Shown: positions 34,029-49,250, counted from the first letter of the stretch. The stretch is 64,000 nucleotides of DNA from Phoebastria nigripes (GCA_035582835.1 JAYKAV010000666.1:630638-694637), one strand, 5' to 3'. A program made the numbers and translations. The notes: generated by a model from the letters alone, not told the origin.

Positions 34029-37000
34029 TTACCAAGTGGAATAAATTGAAAAATTGTTGGAGACACTGGATAAACTAAAAAATTAATTTAAAAAGTGGTA
34101 ACTTAATTATTAAGTAGTTATATACTTAGTGTGAGAGTGTGGAAATATCAAATACATCAAATCATTTGAAATAATGTAAATAAGTAAAACGAAACACCTC
34201 TAATAATATAGTTAAGACATTTCTCTCAGTTCCTTCCACTGCTTCACTAATATCTACTTCATTCAACTGTTTTTCAACTTCTTACATCAGCTGCTGTGTG
34301 TTTTTAATCCTTCTGATCTCTTCTTAAACTGTATCACTGCCAAAATGGACAAAAAGATAATTAATAAATTCACTGATCATAATTTAAGGTAGGTGGCATG
34401 AACATTCACTGGCAAGGGAGTAAATTTCCTAATGTGTTTGTGGATCTAAAAAACTCTTANATATGTAATCTTTCTCCCAATCTGTATGAAGGATTCATAT
34501 TATTAGTTTTTTTCTTTCCAGATATCTGTAATATAAATAAATATTTTGCATTTTACGTTCTCAGTTCCTTGTACTAGGGTTTCAGTAGAATATGGCATTA
34601 AATTGGCTTGGACCAATGCTTGAAAAGATGTATGAAGATATTCTGATCCCTGCTGCAAATTAAAGCCTAATTAATTGATCACCATTTGGATTTACAAACC
34701 AAAGTCCATTAGGCTGGACTCTGAATCACTCCCTGAAAAATCCCTGCAAAACATTTTCCATTTGAGTTTTTGGCTAACTGAACAACAAATCTTTTCCCCC
34801 GATCAGTCCTGTATTCCTGGTACAATTTATATATCTCTTACTCATAATGCCTCTGATTAAAAACAGTCAAAATACATAGAGATAGCAAGGGGATATTCAT
34901 GCTGTAATCTTTCCTTCAGCTTGAACTGCAGAAAATTCTTACAGCTGTACCTGTAAGTCTTGAGTGGAAATGGCTCTTGGACCTTTCTCAAGATTAACCG
35001 CATGGAAACTTGTCTTGCCCCACCTCGGGCTCTTTGCTAGGCATAGATGTAAGCTTCATGGAACACTTTGTATGCCTTGCTTCAGTCCTGGTTCACATAC
35101 CAGCTACAAAAGGCACTTGCAGACCAGACCAGAGAAACACTGAAAACCTTCACTGTATTAAAAACTTGAAGGAACCTCTGCTGCTCTTCTAGTTACATGG
35201 AGTGACTGTTTTATCCACTCCAGCTCCAGCATAGTGGCTGGAGTGCAGGTTAAATAGCCGACGCCAATAACTAAATTAGATATTCTCAACAAAACCTGAG
35301 CTTAAGGTAAAAGTCACAGTGGTTCACTCTCAGCTGGCCTCAATCTACCCCCCTGCCTGTGCGCCCAGAATTAACCACGGAANTCCTGCCGATGTTAAAG
35401 TTAATTTAAATGTAAATCTAGATTAATCCCAGATTTAATCCCATGCTCAAAATGTTGCACATTACATACATTCTGGTTTTATAATACCAACCTGAGACCT
35501 AGGTCTGTAATCTTACTCCAGAAAAATCTATTTGCAAGAGTAGTGGACTATTTAATAGTCCATAGAACTGCATAAGTAAAAAATTCAGACTTTTACTGTT
35601 GAATAATAACTTTACAAGGTATTGTTTTAAGTGTCATTTTTGTTTACTTTTAAAACAGAAAAAATGGAGGAGTAATAGTTAAGTTTGNACCCCAAAGAAG
35701 AAAACATGAAAATAAAATATCACATCAGAAAGGAACATATGTAATAATGAGATTGAACTTGCGGGTGCTTTTTAACCTCTATAATATTACTTTGAAACTC
35801 TTGAAATGTGATTACATAGTGACAAAAATGATGGCTGTATTAAGTGATTGCTTTATGAACCAGAGCTGCAGTGATAGGTTGTGTTTACATGTGTATTAAT
35901 AGCATAGACATACATGGAAAACAAAAATCATAAAATTTTGAAAATCACTTCAATATTAGTAGATTTAATATAATATGGAAGTCCTTAGTCATTGTAATAG
36001 AAAAAATGTACATACGTTTCTGATTTTCTGCAGTTTTCTGGTTTTTGATATTTATGTATGTTAATACGTTTTCAAGTCTATCTTCTAAATATTTTAAACA
36101 TTATTACAGCACTGATTAAAATATACCCAAAGGTGTTTGGTTAGATGCTTTCCAAAGTATAAAATAAATTATATTGTGAAACTCATTACATTTTTAATTT
36201 CATGATTACTTCACAATAGTAAGATAGTAACATTTTGGAATATTGCATTTCACTAGGTACCTTTTTTGGATTTTAACCTATTTTTTACTGTAAAGCACTA
36301 TCTTGCATACTCAGTTCATTAGTTAACTTACATATGTGATAGTAAAATCTCATATTTTACAAATTTGCTATTATAGTAACCATGGATAGAAACAGGGCAA
36401 AGATCTGCTTGTTTTAATACTGCTAAGAAAAAAAGGCTGGTAATGATGAATCATGAAATTACAAAATACATGTAAGATGAAATTTTAAAAGATGGTTAAG
36501 TAACAAGCGGGTTCAGTAAGGGCTTCATATTCTACTTCATTTCAGAAAAGGAATGATTAAAATAAGCTGATACTGGCTGTATGTTCAGGTTGATTGCAGG
36601 ATCAGTGAAGCATTGCTATAATACAGGGTTAGTAAAAACAACTTAAACTTAGTTTCAAGGTTTAAAGGGAACATAGTGTTATTTTTAGGAAGGGAATGAT
36701 ACTCCAAATTTGAAATTGAATGACAAAATATAATATATGATGTGTGTGATACTAAGTGAAGTTAGTGGAAACTGATGGCTTTCAGTAAAAAAATGACCCT
36801 TTAATCTAGAAGAAGGTATTAGAAACAAATTAGTTATGCAAGTAAAGCAGTTGTGTAAATGAAAATAATGGTCTAAATTATAACAGAAGATAATGCTGAT
36901 AATTTTGTCAGATATCTTTCCATTCCTAATAATATGTTATATGATATTACTTGAAAATATTAACAAATATTGGGGAAAGAGGTTGTTTTGGTTGCTTGTG

Positions 37001-38905
37001 TAGGGGTTTGTATTTCTCAACAGTTCAAAAAAGGAATCAAAAATTTCTTCAAAGACCAATTAAGGTCTCCAGCAGAAATTTTACATTAGTTCTTTGGCTT
37101 CATTTAGCTGTTGTTTTCAGAAAACTCTGCCAGAGAGTAAAAAAGTCTGGTCTGCTTTACCTCTCAAGATACACACTGTGAAACTTTTATTTAGGCTCGT
37201 CTTGCAAAATTTAAGTAAGTATGGGTTTTCAAGAATCTCTTTTCCTCTCTTAACCATAAAGATCAAGAGAAGCCAAACTTTTCAGTATATCTTTNAGATG
37301 TATTATGGTCCTGATTGTACAGGAGGATGCATAATTCGTGTTCTAATGTCCTTGTTTTCTTAACGATATCTTTTTAATACTTAGTGATGATGTTGCATAA
37401 ATTTGATCTGTAATCACAGGGAAGCCATAAATGCTGATATTTAGCCTAAACCAGTAAGCCAAAAAAAACCCCCCTCTGCATTCTTTGGCTCTCCATGCCA
37501 CATTCTGAGGGACTGTGTTTGAAAAGAAGTTATATGCAGGTCAGCAGAAGTTGCCTTCACTGAAGAATGCACAGCAAGTCTACCTGTTCTGTTATTTGCC
37601 ACAGGTAGTGATGGACTTGGCAAATCTTTGTCAGAAAACTGGTCCTTTCCATTTATCCAGCTGAATGCTTTGTATTTCATCAGCACGTTAGGGATTCAAA
37701 CATTCTGCCAGTATGTTTGTCCATCTCNGGATGTGAGTCTTTCTGGCTGGTGCCAATTAAACCCATGAGGTGGCAAATGAACTAAATTGTTTCAGTAATT
37801 TCTGCCAGGTTTTCAAAGTTGATGGAAGATTCCAAGTTGTTTTTTTTAATTTGTTGTTGTAATAGAAGATACATGAAAATACACATAACATTTCCAGAGT
37901 TCAAGGAAGAGCAGGTATGATGAAAGACCTTTCATCCTAATTCAGTACTCTTTATGGAAGTGTCCATTGAATTGAACATTGCATAGTTTGTAGCAATAAA
38001 ATGATCTTGCCCCAAAGATATTTCCATTCTGAATAGACATAGAGCTGACAGAGAGAGATCTTACAAATGTGGAGACACAAAATAGTAGTGAGACAAATTT
38101 TTTCCAGAGTTAGTTTTTGCAGAGGTGGGAACTAAACCAGGAACTTCTCAGGCCATGTCTAATTTCCTCATAGGGAAAGAAAAAATGTCTTTACTTCTTA
38201 CTGCACTCTTGTATACTTAAAGTTCCCTAACAGCGGTTGNATATTGTATATTGATGTCAAAACTCTTGAAATTGTGCAAGAGCCAAAAAAATTATATTTA
38301 GACTGAACTAGTAAGCCATGATTTTGTAAGTCTGAAAATGCCTCTAAAAGCAGCTGTATATTCCTTGGTGGGACTTATCCTTTAGAACTAGCATCTAAAA
38401 CATTTCAATTTGGCCTCAATTAAAAGTGTATTTACAGGTGATCTACAAAATGGTCCTGTTTAATTGATTTTTCCTTATGTATTGTATAAAGAACATGGAG
38501 AAGTATTGGTGGAACTGTTTTGTTAATAAAAAAATTCCCAAATACTTCTTCCCCCCAATATTGTATCAGTTGAAGCCTAAAATGAAAGTGTGCTTCATTG
38601 GTGCCATATTAATGATACCTTTATGACTACATATACTTAAAAATATAAGTTAGAAAGGGTATTGGTTAAATATTTTAAATAAGTCTTTATAATATCATTT
38701 GAGCAATGTCAAATACAATTTTTATTTTAAAAGATTTTGTTGGAATTTAGTCTTTGAAAATATTAATAACAGCTTACAGCAGGTAGGCTATAAAATAACA
38801 CTGTATGCTGTCTATTTAGTTTCTGGTTGAAAAAGCACAGCAGTACTTTAGTTCATTACCTTTGAAAAAAACAGTAACAAGATAATACAGCTGCCTCTGA
38901 TTAAG

Positions 38906-38939
38906 ATGTAAATTCTTTCTAATTAGAATGTAAATTCTT
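38906..38939. repeat. 12-bp direct repeat around a tctaattaga palindrome
   Basis: atgtaaattctt occurs at 38906-38917 and again at 38928-38939. The 10-nt spacer is tctaattaga, itself a perfect palindrome containing taatta, the common homeodomain core. This could be a chance arrangement in AT-rich DNA. Confidence 0.7.
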
Positions 38940-41362
38940 ACATTTAAATGAAGACATCAATTGTCAGGATGCCATATGATATCTTATTCCACCTTGCCTG
39001 AATGAAGCCCTCACTGTTCATCTATGGCACTAAAATAGTTTTGCAATCCCTTTGTTCTCTGATTCTTGTAATATTCTCTCTTCATGTTCCCTTTACACAT
39101 TGCTTTTGTTTGTTTTCCCCCTGCATCTGATATTGTTGTGTCTTGGGATTTTGCAGAAATTTGGAATGAAAATTGAGTTCAGTCAGTGCCAGTATTTGCT
39201 TGTGCCTCAATTACTTCTGCTGAATTTTCCTCAATGCAAATCAGGCAGGTTGCATAAAGTGGTGCATGTATTTGAAATAATTAATTTTCCGTAAAATGAT
39301 GGATCAAGTCCAATCAACCTTCATGAAATCTAAATAAAAGAATAGAGAATTAGAAATTAATTAACATTTTGTGTTGCTAATACTTTATTATGCAGTCTAA
39401 ACTATAAATAATAAGTTTTATTTTTGAGCATAACTTTATTATGAACTGTTGATGATAACCTTTGACATAATTATCTTGTTAAAATATATCAGTATAAGTA
39501 TGTTACCCTAAATTTAATGTCATGGAAGGCATTGTAAACTAATAACAATTTAAAGTAGAAAATTACAAGATACAGAGAGTTTAAGAATTGACCCATTAAT
39601 TATTTTTGCATGTAAAACTATTCTGCAGAGTTAAGACAATATATGTCTACCAGTTGATTTTAAAGTGTTTAATTTCATTGTTTTATTAAACCAGGCTATA
39701 ATACTGAATCTTGTTGACTGAGAACATATCCTTGGATTTTTTTGTTGGAAGCCTGGTTTTAATCAAATACCTGTGTAGTAAAAGTTTACATTCTTCTTAC
39801 AAATACATGCCTTCTGTTGCTACTCCAAATCATTCTTCTTTTCCCTTTTTATGAGCTGTATTAATTTTTAGTATGTATTTTTCACAGAGTGTTTCATGCC
39901 AACAAGATTCTCCGCGTATCAGACTTGGTCATAGGTAGTGCCACCATTTTTGGTAAAACAACACAAATCTTAATATAAATGGCAAAAGATAATTTGATCT
40001 AATGCAATTAGATATATATGTGTTGTATAAATATTATTTATAATGCCTTTATGTACAGAAAGGTATAATTATGACCAAATTGTTAGTCGTAATAACAGTT
40101 TATATGATGATTCCAGTTCGACTGATATGCCTGTATCACAGATTTACTTAAAATACTAAATCTAAAGAACAGGAAAAGTTGAGTGCAGTTTTAAAAAGTT
40201 AGAAAACATTCTTATAATAGTAGTTAACAATGGTGTTAGCATCATTTATAGTTTAACAGTGCTTGCCATAAAATCTTTCATTAAGAGTATTGCACTGGTT
40301 TTTTCCATCTGAATTGTAGCAGGTGTCGCTTTATTAGCAAACACAAAGACTGCACTTGTTTGTTAGGAGAGAGTCATAAAAGAGACTTTAATGTTGGATT
40401 TTTTTAAGTTGTCACAAGCAGAAGGGCTCAGTAGGTTAGAAAAATGGGACTTACTGAACATGAACATGTTACCTGCTTTTCTTCTTTTACCCCTCAATAT
40501 AAAATTTTCTTATATAAGTCCCGTTTTAATACACCTATAACAATCTTACCAAAACAGGAAGTTAAATACAGTCTTCCAAATATTTTTTACTCGGTTAGAA
40601 ACTATAAAAAATTATTATAACTTCAAATTATAAGTTCAAATATACCACTTCTACCCCTGAGAACTGCAAAATGAGCAGAAAAAGCAATTATTCCTGTGAA
40701 ACTTCCAGTCATAAATGGTTGATCAGTTTGCACACAAGTAGCTTTGTGTCAGTGAGGAACTAAAGTGTGCATTAAATTATTTGTAGGATGAGGCCTTATT
40801 ACTTATGTATATAACTTTTACAATTCACAAGAGTTAGGATATCTTATGCATGATATTAGAAGGTCAAGTATTCTGAAGTACAGTATTAATAAATTTGGTT
40901 ATCTCAGGTGATTCTGACAGTTTCAACAAAAGAGATATTCAAAAATAGAGTTTATAAGTAACATCAAAATAGGCTGCATAATGTGTTGCCCAGTGTTGAT
41001 CTCAGTACTGTCACTTAAGAGAAAACTGGTGAAGTACAGAAGTATTTTATATGGAGAGCTTACTCTGAAATTCTGGAGGACTTTGTCATCCTCGTGTCTA
41101 GTTTAGAAGAAGATTGTGCTAAACATGAACCTCTACTGTTAGGAAGCTTTTTTTTTTTTAACATCCCTTTAAAAAAACATTTACTTTTACTAAAAACTGA
41201 TGCATTTCGTTAAAGGGAGTAACATGCCATAATCTTGAAGAAACTCAATTATTTCAATTGGGGCTAATCAATACCAGCTAAGTATTAAGAAGTTACCTTG
41301 TATTCACTGTGTCACAGAGAAGACAGGTATATTATTCTGTCTTTTAGGGTGATTATATTTCA

Positions 41363-41384
41363 GTGTGTATATATATACATATAT
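41363..41384. repeat. GT/TA microsatellite
   Basis: A short tract gtgtgtatatatatacatatat. It is a simple repeat with no other feature attached. Confidence 0.8.
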
Positions 41385-44300
41385 TTTCTAGGATGCTTTG
41401 AACGGTATATTAATATTTATACTCTTCCAAACAGATAATGGATTAATGTCATGTTTCATAATATAGTTAATAATTCTCTTAGCGGGTGAAGAGGAAATAA
41501 CTCTGATCAGTTTGGCCTACATATTGAAAGTGGTAGGAAGTAAGATACTTTCATCCAATTAGAGTAACATCCAAGAAACATGATATAGATAACACAGTAA
41601 CAAAAATAAATCTGTGTACTCAAACATTTTCATATGTAAAATGAGCTGAAAGACTATAGAAACTGAGCAGATTCTAGCCTTTGAGGGGATTTGTTAGAGA
41701 AATGACAAATAGCATCATTTACAAAAATTTTCCCTCTGTTGCTTTCTTTCCTCAAAATATCCTGTGGTGTATCTAGGAGACAAAAAATTTTATAAATAAT
41801 CTTCACACTTGCTTTTTTAATATTATTTTAAGTAATCTTCTGAATGAGAGGAGCAGACAGTAAAAACCAGGTCCAATAAACAATCAAATTATTCACTTTC
41901 AGATTTTCTTTAACCACTTGATCTGTACCCAACCCCCCTAATGCTTTTGGTTTGGAATACACAATAAGGTGATGGTGGTATACTTCCTTTTCTGCAACAC
42001 AGTGATTTGTCTTGTATCTCTTCCTCCTTGAATTTATATTTGGTGCCTTTATTGTCTTTTACTTCATTCTGTATTTTGCTCAGATATTATTTTTCTCTAG
42101 CAAAAAAAAATTGCTTCCCATTCACAGTTCATTCTGTTCATCAGTCTGACCAATTTGACAATTTCTCATTGTAAATCACATCTCTAGAGATTTCTTTGCA
42201 GTCCAAGTCTCTGTTAGTTCTTTTTCTGTGAAAGGAATCCCAGACCCTCCTGTTTCCTGAGAGAGTCTACTGCCATATCAACAGGACTGTTTAAAGTGTG
42301 AGCTTAATAAGTTTGTGGAAGTAATCTTATTTATATCCTGCCATTAACTAATTTAGTTTTCACCTTCAGTAAGTTCTAGAATTGATCTACCTTTTGTGGC
42401 TAGTCTATAGTCTCTATTTTTATATGCTGATATGTTAACTTTTCTGATGAATCGAATCTCAGCTGTAATTACAGTCTTCACTGAATACCTCAGTAGGATG
42501 TGTCAGCAGAGAAGGTGAATTACATTCTGAATGATACCAGGCTCATATCTCTCACTCTCTAATAGTGTCTCTCACAGACATATCTTTCGAAGTTCTGCCA
42601 GAAATTTTCATCAGTTATTGTCTTGTCTTGCTTTGGACATTTCCTTTTCCATGTGATATTTTTAACTATTGCTAACATTGGGAGAGTGTAGCTTTGTAAC
42701 AATAGTTGTGTGGCTAAGTTTGATATGGTCCCCTTGCCAAGGGTAAGTATCTCTTCTTTCCCCTCCTGTCTTTTTTATATTAACTTTTAGGATATTACAT
42801 TAGTAGGGCCATCTTAAGGGCTCTGTTCCAAAGGCATAAATATCTTTTACATGACTCAGCACCATCAAGGGCAGCTTCTTCACATTTTAACACTGTCTAT
42901 ATTAAACCCTGATGTATTGCTACAAAAGTCCAGCAAGCTATTTCAATTTTATATGTAAATCAAATTAGATTTGTTTTGCCTCCTGGTGTTATTTCGCCGC
43001 TACTTAAATTGGTAAGAGAACTGTGTAGAGCAGAAGTGTCATTGCAGTCAATTTTTAGAACACAAGCTAAACTTTGGGTTGAATGTCAGTCTATCTACAG
43101 ATAATTTCATAGGTTCGAGGGGGTTGTTCTGAATTTTGAAATATTTAAATACTTCACAGAACAGTTTTACTTGTCTCTACCAAGTAACTGCGAGGCAAAC
43201 TGCCAGAGTTTATTGTACTAATCATTTGTCTCTACAGTTGGTGAGGAAACAAAGACATTCTGCCATATTAATGGGGAAACATCTGCCCTTCAAAAGAGAG
43301 AAGTCTGATTAAATAAAAGAGAATAACTTATATTGTCAGTATGAGAAAGAGCGTGGAATAATTAGTGGGAAATTATAGGTCAGGTGTAGGGTTTCTGTGA
43401 CATTTTTGGTCCCTTTTATTAATCCTGCCAGTTTTTGCCAAAATGTAGCCATAGATAAGAACTTAAGTTTAAACTCTCAGTATTAGCTAGACCTGCCAAA
43501 GACATCTGAAAGATTCAGAACTAAACAATTTAAAAAGTCATTTACTATGCTCTTTGTAGCAGGATTCCCATTACAAAATGATGAAGTAATACCTTTTCTT
43601 CCTCCACAGTCACAAGAGGAAAATCTTTTCCCTCACATAGTGTATTATGCAAGACAAAATGAATTAAATACATGTTTATGATAATTGTGTTACTAATTTT
43701 ACTTAGAAGTGGAGAGGTGATGGAATGAGAAACAAATATTTTGAATAGATGTTTTTGTAGAGTAAATGAAAGCAGTGCTGAGAGTATGAATAAGTCATGG
43801 TAAAAACAGTTCAGACACTTATTTTGGAATTACATAGCATTATTTTCCCTAATATGAACATTAGNTATGGCTTTTGCATATATTATGCCCTGATGAATAT
43901 GTCATCAAAAAGCCTTCTTCTGAATAAACTTGCTTAAATCACGGGTACAAGGACCCTGCATATTTTAAAATATGCTTTAAAAAGTATGCAGAGTAGAAGT
44001 GACATTGGAACACATTCCATGTGTCTATTAATTTCATTTGCTTTATTAATTTTTAAAATTTGAGAGATGGCTTCAAAATNGTGCATAATAATGTTCAGTA
44101 TTAAGCAGTAAAATAGGCAGAGGCTTTGTTTTTCACTTTGTTCATGGTTTTTCACTCTATCTTAAGAGAGGGAGCCACTTCAGTAATGCAGCTTCTACCA
44201 AATGTGGATATCCATCACTAACTTCCCCACTATCATCAACCAGACTGAGCCCATCAGCCTGCATTATTACTATAAAAAAGAAGTTGCAGCTTTAGGCATT

Positions 44301-45839
44301 GAAAATAGGGAATTTTCTCACTGAATGCTGACCTATGTGCAAATATGTGCGACCTGATTTGAAAACCACTTAGGTAGAGAACTGTATGCCTACGTTACTT
44401 TGTGAACTTTAATATGAAGCATGTTTTTAACAATGTAGTTGTAATAATTCAAAGGTCTGCAAAACCTGAAGAAAAAAGCCCTTCTCAGCAGGTTGATAGT
44501 ACTGAGTAGTGTAAATAGCACAAATACGTAGATGCTGAGTATTTTGAGTATGTGCAAAATAAATCATTTTGTACAAAGGGGTTATGGGTGGCACTTCTTT
44601 GAAATAAAAGTAGACCTGGCTAAAATTATAGTTCCAAGTATTTTATACATACAAGTTTTTAGCATTCAGATATGCGGATGCTCGATTCCTAACATTGACT
44701 AAAAAGACGATTGAGATACATAAGTGATGGGTTTAAAAAGATAAAAAGCAACAGAAATATACAACAAAGTGATTGCATTATAGTAACTGTGACTATAAAT
44801 CACTTATTGACATTCACCTGTAATTTGCAGTCATCCAGATCTGGGTGATGTTGAGAAAAAAATGTCCAATTATTTTCAAGGTCCAAGTGAAAATGGTGGT
44901 TCTCTACACCTCTTTCTGTTTCCTTCGTCCTGTGGGGTTATCAGTTGACTGTTTTCCTGTTGGATATGGATGCCAGTTTTCCTACTCAAATAGTATCCGA
45001 TGCATCCTTCTACATAGATGTCCCCTTATAGTATATGAGGCTTGAAGCGTTCTTAGATACTACATGTCTTCACACCAAATTTCACAGTTCTCTATTTAAA
45101 ATTCAGATCCATTCTACTGTTCTAGCTGATAAACCTTTATTCATTCAAAAGACTTCTCACAACTGGTTTTATCTTTGACATAAATAATGGTATGATAAAA
45201 TGACTTAAAAGCAATCTGGGCTGTTAAACTTTAGCAATTTCCATTGATGTATTGTTATAGATATGGACTGCATTTGGTTTATTTTTAATTCTTTGTTGCA
45301 TTATTGGTGTTTGATATAAGCATGTGTTCCCAGTAATTTCTTATGAAGCTTGCATAAGTATGCAAAAGAAATTAATAAAAACTTGACAAAAGCCTAATCC
45401 AACGTTATATCTAAATAAATCATTCCTGGCCCAACATATATACAGTTCTTCTATACATTTTTGGTTTGTGTTTATACTATCCATGAAATTAGAAGAAAAC
45501 TTTCTGGTCTTTCATTTCCATAGCAGTCTGAGATTTTTTAAATTGCTTTACTTGAATTGTTCTATTGGGGTTTTCCACTGCTCCAACCATTTAAGCAGTC
45601 CAGCACTGTTGGGCTATAGTCTTACATAGAAGAAAAGCGAGGAGTAAAATGTCTTTGTTACTAGTTCAAAGATCAGTCAAAACAGAATGAGATTAGTGAA
45701 ATACCTTTTCCACAATCATCTGTTATAAATTCAGATAAAGAAGTATGAGCACCTACATCCTTATGAACACGCGTGCTAGGGAGAGACTTAGTTGCCCAAC
45801 AGCATGTTGTGTCCCTTTGTATGTGAAACACAGTATGTA

Positions 45840-45863
45840 TGTGTGTATATATATATACACACA
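45840..45863. repeat. 24-bp perfect palindrome made of a GT-TA-CA microsatellite
   Basis: The tract tgtgtgtatata followed by tatatacacaca is its own reverse complement across 24 bases. Such alternating purine-pyrimidine tracts can adopt Z-DNA or cruciform forms, and are slippage-prone. No gene is adjacent. Confidence 0.85.
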
Positions 45864-46121
45864 CTGCTGAAGCAGCTTAGATAGTGTTAATTATATATTC
45901 AAAATAAAATTAAAATTTCTTTTACATAAATGTTTTGTGTTTTGATCCTGGGTGAGTCTTAACACAAATAGAGATGATCATGCAGATACACACAGTCAAA
46001 TTTTAAAAGTTGACAGAATGGTTCATGCATGTATGAGTTACCATATAATATAGAAATCTTTATGCAACTCTATTTTTGATGACCCACCTATATATGCTGA
46101 ATTACTGATCTGTAATCATTT

Positions 46122-46176
46122 TGCTGTTCCATAATAAATTGCTACCATAGCAACCTCGTAGTACTGTGGAACAGCA
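46122..46176. repeat. Nested inverted repeat with X-box-like core
   Basis: The outer arms tgctgttcca (46122-46131) and tggaacagca (46167-46176) are exact reverse complements. Nested inside are ttgcta (46139-46144) and tagcaa (46148-46153) with a 3-nt loop. The inner core gctaccatagcaac resembles the bipartite RFX X-box (GTNRCC then RGYAAC with a short spacer), with one off-consensus base in the left half. The inner spacers are unequal (7 and 13 nt), so the fold is not a typical microRNA precursor. It may be a regulatory site, a relic of a small palindromic element, or chance. Confidence 0.6.
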
Positions 46177-49100
46177 TCCTCCTAGATCTAAGCCAACATG
46201 TATTCAGTTATGAATCAATGAAGATAATTTAATAAAAAGTTTGTAAAAATCAGTAAAGTTCATCCATTTTTTTATTCACTTAGAGGTTGTCCTTACTGAT
46301 TATTAGAGTATTAAAATTATATGTTGTTAAGTTATATGTTTTGCACTGTAGCTGTCTTTGTTCTTAGAATTTATTTAACATGTAGAAGGCATTAATTATA
46401 GTCCAGAAGTCCAGCTGAGAGCATCCCACTACGCAGGAAAAGGGAGATGCCATTTTTGGAACTGAGCAACAGTAATCTGAGAAGTGCTGTAAGGTATGTT
46501 TTTAGCATATAGGTTAAATATTATTTTCTCGCCTTCCCACATGCATTAAATTTCACACAGTTTATTACTTTGCTGTGGATGTCTGTTAGAGTAAGAATTC
46601 AAGTCAATGATTGTTCTTGAAAATGAAGCTTTTGCCATTCATGGAAGCTATTTTTTTCTCAAAAATTGAGACTGGTGGTGGCAGACACCTTAGGCACAGC
46701 TACCTGAGCCATAATGCTGATCCAGAATATTTTTCATAGATGCCATAGACACTTTCCATGAGTCTATACTTCGTCTGCTTGTCAATTGCTTGACTATTCT
46801 GAGATCAGTATCTAATATGAAATGTATGATACTTTTTGAAGAGAAAAGATTTCTTTCACTGTCTTTTGGAAGAGACCCTAGGTGGAGGTGGTGGGATATT
46901 TTGAATCAGTTCTCTTAAAGTGATTTGCACCTACAAATTCCAAATTTCCAAGGACTTCAGCTGCCATTTGTACAGACCTAAAGGAACTGGTTCTATTTAC
47001 AAGTACTCAGTAGCTCTTAAAAGCCATGAAATATGATGGCTACTTCATATTGCAACTTTCTAATATCTTCATCAGAAAAGTTGAATAATGATCTCCTATG
47101 AACATTAGTCATTCTAACAGATTCTGATTAACAATTGAATTTAAAATTTTTACATAATTTACTGTATTTACAGCCGTTGGAGATGCTCTAAATAAACAGT
47201 AAACTATGTTAACCTATACATTCCTGAATATTTCATGCAAACACACAGTATTTGAAAATCCATTACAAAATTGGCTATTTCTTCTAGGAGCATGTAGGTG
47301 TCCCTCTTAACATAAGCATACAGCACATCAAAATAAAGACCAAAATATACTCTATATATTATTTTAAAATAGCAAACTCTTAATGAATTTGCCTTGTCTC
47401 TAACTTGAAGTCAAAATATAATTGTAGGATTCCCTTTGAATCTGTTGTGGTAAGGAAAAAACGGATATAAACTTCTCTCATTCTTGTCTGATTTTATGCG
47501 AGTTACTCCTTTCATTTACTTAAAATTGCAGGTACTTCAGACAAACTGTGCTCCTGACTTCTGATATGATATCCATGCAAAGTGATCTTTTCACTTTATA
47601 TATGAGGTGTGACATGAGCAGGTCTCTAGAAGGACAAAGTTACAACATAATGCTAGTAAAATTATGTAATCTTTCATTTCCATGGGTGTATGATATAGAT
47701 GAGTGAGTGTTCCCACGTGCTTCCCATGTTTCCTTCTATTTACGACTTCTACTGCACATATGCTTGTCATTGCTCACAGGTTATTCATACCAAACTTATT
47801 TAGATGGTCTTTTCTACACATCCAATACTGAAATGAGATACCTCTATTATTATTGTATTAAAATAAAGTCAGCAGAAAAATGTTAAATGGTTACTAAACT
47901 GGCTGTGCCAAAATAATTGTGATGTTGTCAACACAGTAATAATTTTCTACAAGCACTCCATAGTAATGTAAATAATAAAATTATTTTTAAAATAACCATA
48001 ATGGAGGTTGAAGGAGAAATGGCAAAATTTGGCATTATGTCATATATTCTTACACGTATGTGCACCTTGTGCCTACTCTCCTAATTAGTTTTTCTTTATT
48101 TTCAAGTGTTTGTGGGAAGAGGGAAGTGAGGGCGCATCTGCTAGAAGAACACTAGGCTCAGAGTGGGAGTTATCATGCCCACACATACTGCTGCTGATCC
48201 TACTTCATCCCACTAACTGCTGTATTTTCATTATAAGCTTGGATTCTGTTTCCCTCTTTATTACAAGGATGTTACAGTTCTTTATTCTTCACTGACAGCT
48301 GGCAACAGGTAATGCTGGCTGTTATTTTGTTCACTCTAGTCAAGCACATTCATTTCCAAATATAACCATGTTTTGTTTGCTGTATTTTGTTCTTGGTGTG
48401 GTTGAATGCCATCCTTGGAAAGATGTGCATTGAGCTAGTATTGAATAAGTGGCTTGCCTTCGGCATTCATGAGTAAATTCTGTAGTTTTTGTTTCAAGGC
48501 TTTGACATGTCATCAAGTGTAAATCTATTCTAATGCCAAAATCCCTCTTGATGTCTGATGCCAATCAGTAGCTTTTCATCTTGAAAAAGGTAGTGAATAA
48601 TTTGCCCTGTGGATATTACACAGATACCATATATGGCAAGAAGCAAAGAGAGGGGAATCCCATACCCATTTTTTAAATTCGAATAATCATGTTCAACCAG
48701 TTTGCTTTCCTAAACACCATTCGTGTCTGGTACATTTTCTCGCTTTCAAGTGAATATTGAATACTTGTCTAATTTGCATATTTTCGATGTGTGGAAACAA
48801 TATGCTCTTTCTGCTGCAGTATTTTATTTCATGAGCAGTACCCGACATGCTGAAATATGTGGATTATATTACATTTGTTATTTTAATAGGAAGCTCAAAT
48901 CTTTTACCTCCTTCAGCTTCATTAGTGTTTTTTCTAATAAAAAAAAAGAATGAAAAGGCATTTGCTATATAGGAAGGTCAACATTTTCTTTGTGAACGCA
49001 GTTTGCACCCATGATTTTGAATTTCAATGAACTGTAAGACCTAAGAGTGTTGAATTAAAGGCATAAAACACTGTAGTTCACTCACGAGCTCAAAAGTATG

Positions 49101-49250
49101 TAATTTCTTTCCTTAGAAAGGAGGCCTACTGAAAACCTAATGAATGTGTTTATATAGTTGAATGGCACTCATATGGTTTATACCCAGAAGAAAGAGGCAA
49201 GCAGAGCTTTGTATTTAACTCCTTTTCAGTCTGAAATATTACAAAATTTT

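Larger units (their letters stand above)
34029..46121. other. AT-rich non-coding stretch, no gene recognised
   Basis: About 12 kb of AT-rich unique sequence. No exon, RNA gene or interspersed repeat is recognised. Openings stay below 90 codons. A stretch from about 38241 to 43864 has no ambiguous base, in contrast to the rest of the window. Small repeats at 38906, 41363 and 45840 are listed separately. Confidence 0.6.

Noticed and set aside
32877..34066. Open frames of over 300 codons spanning the gap on both strands
   Set aside because: They consist almost entirely of undetermined bases and contain no real coding information.
43111..43121. aggttcgaggg, resembling a tRNA B box
   Set aside because: The downstream half of the box does not match, and there is no A box or cloverleaf.
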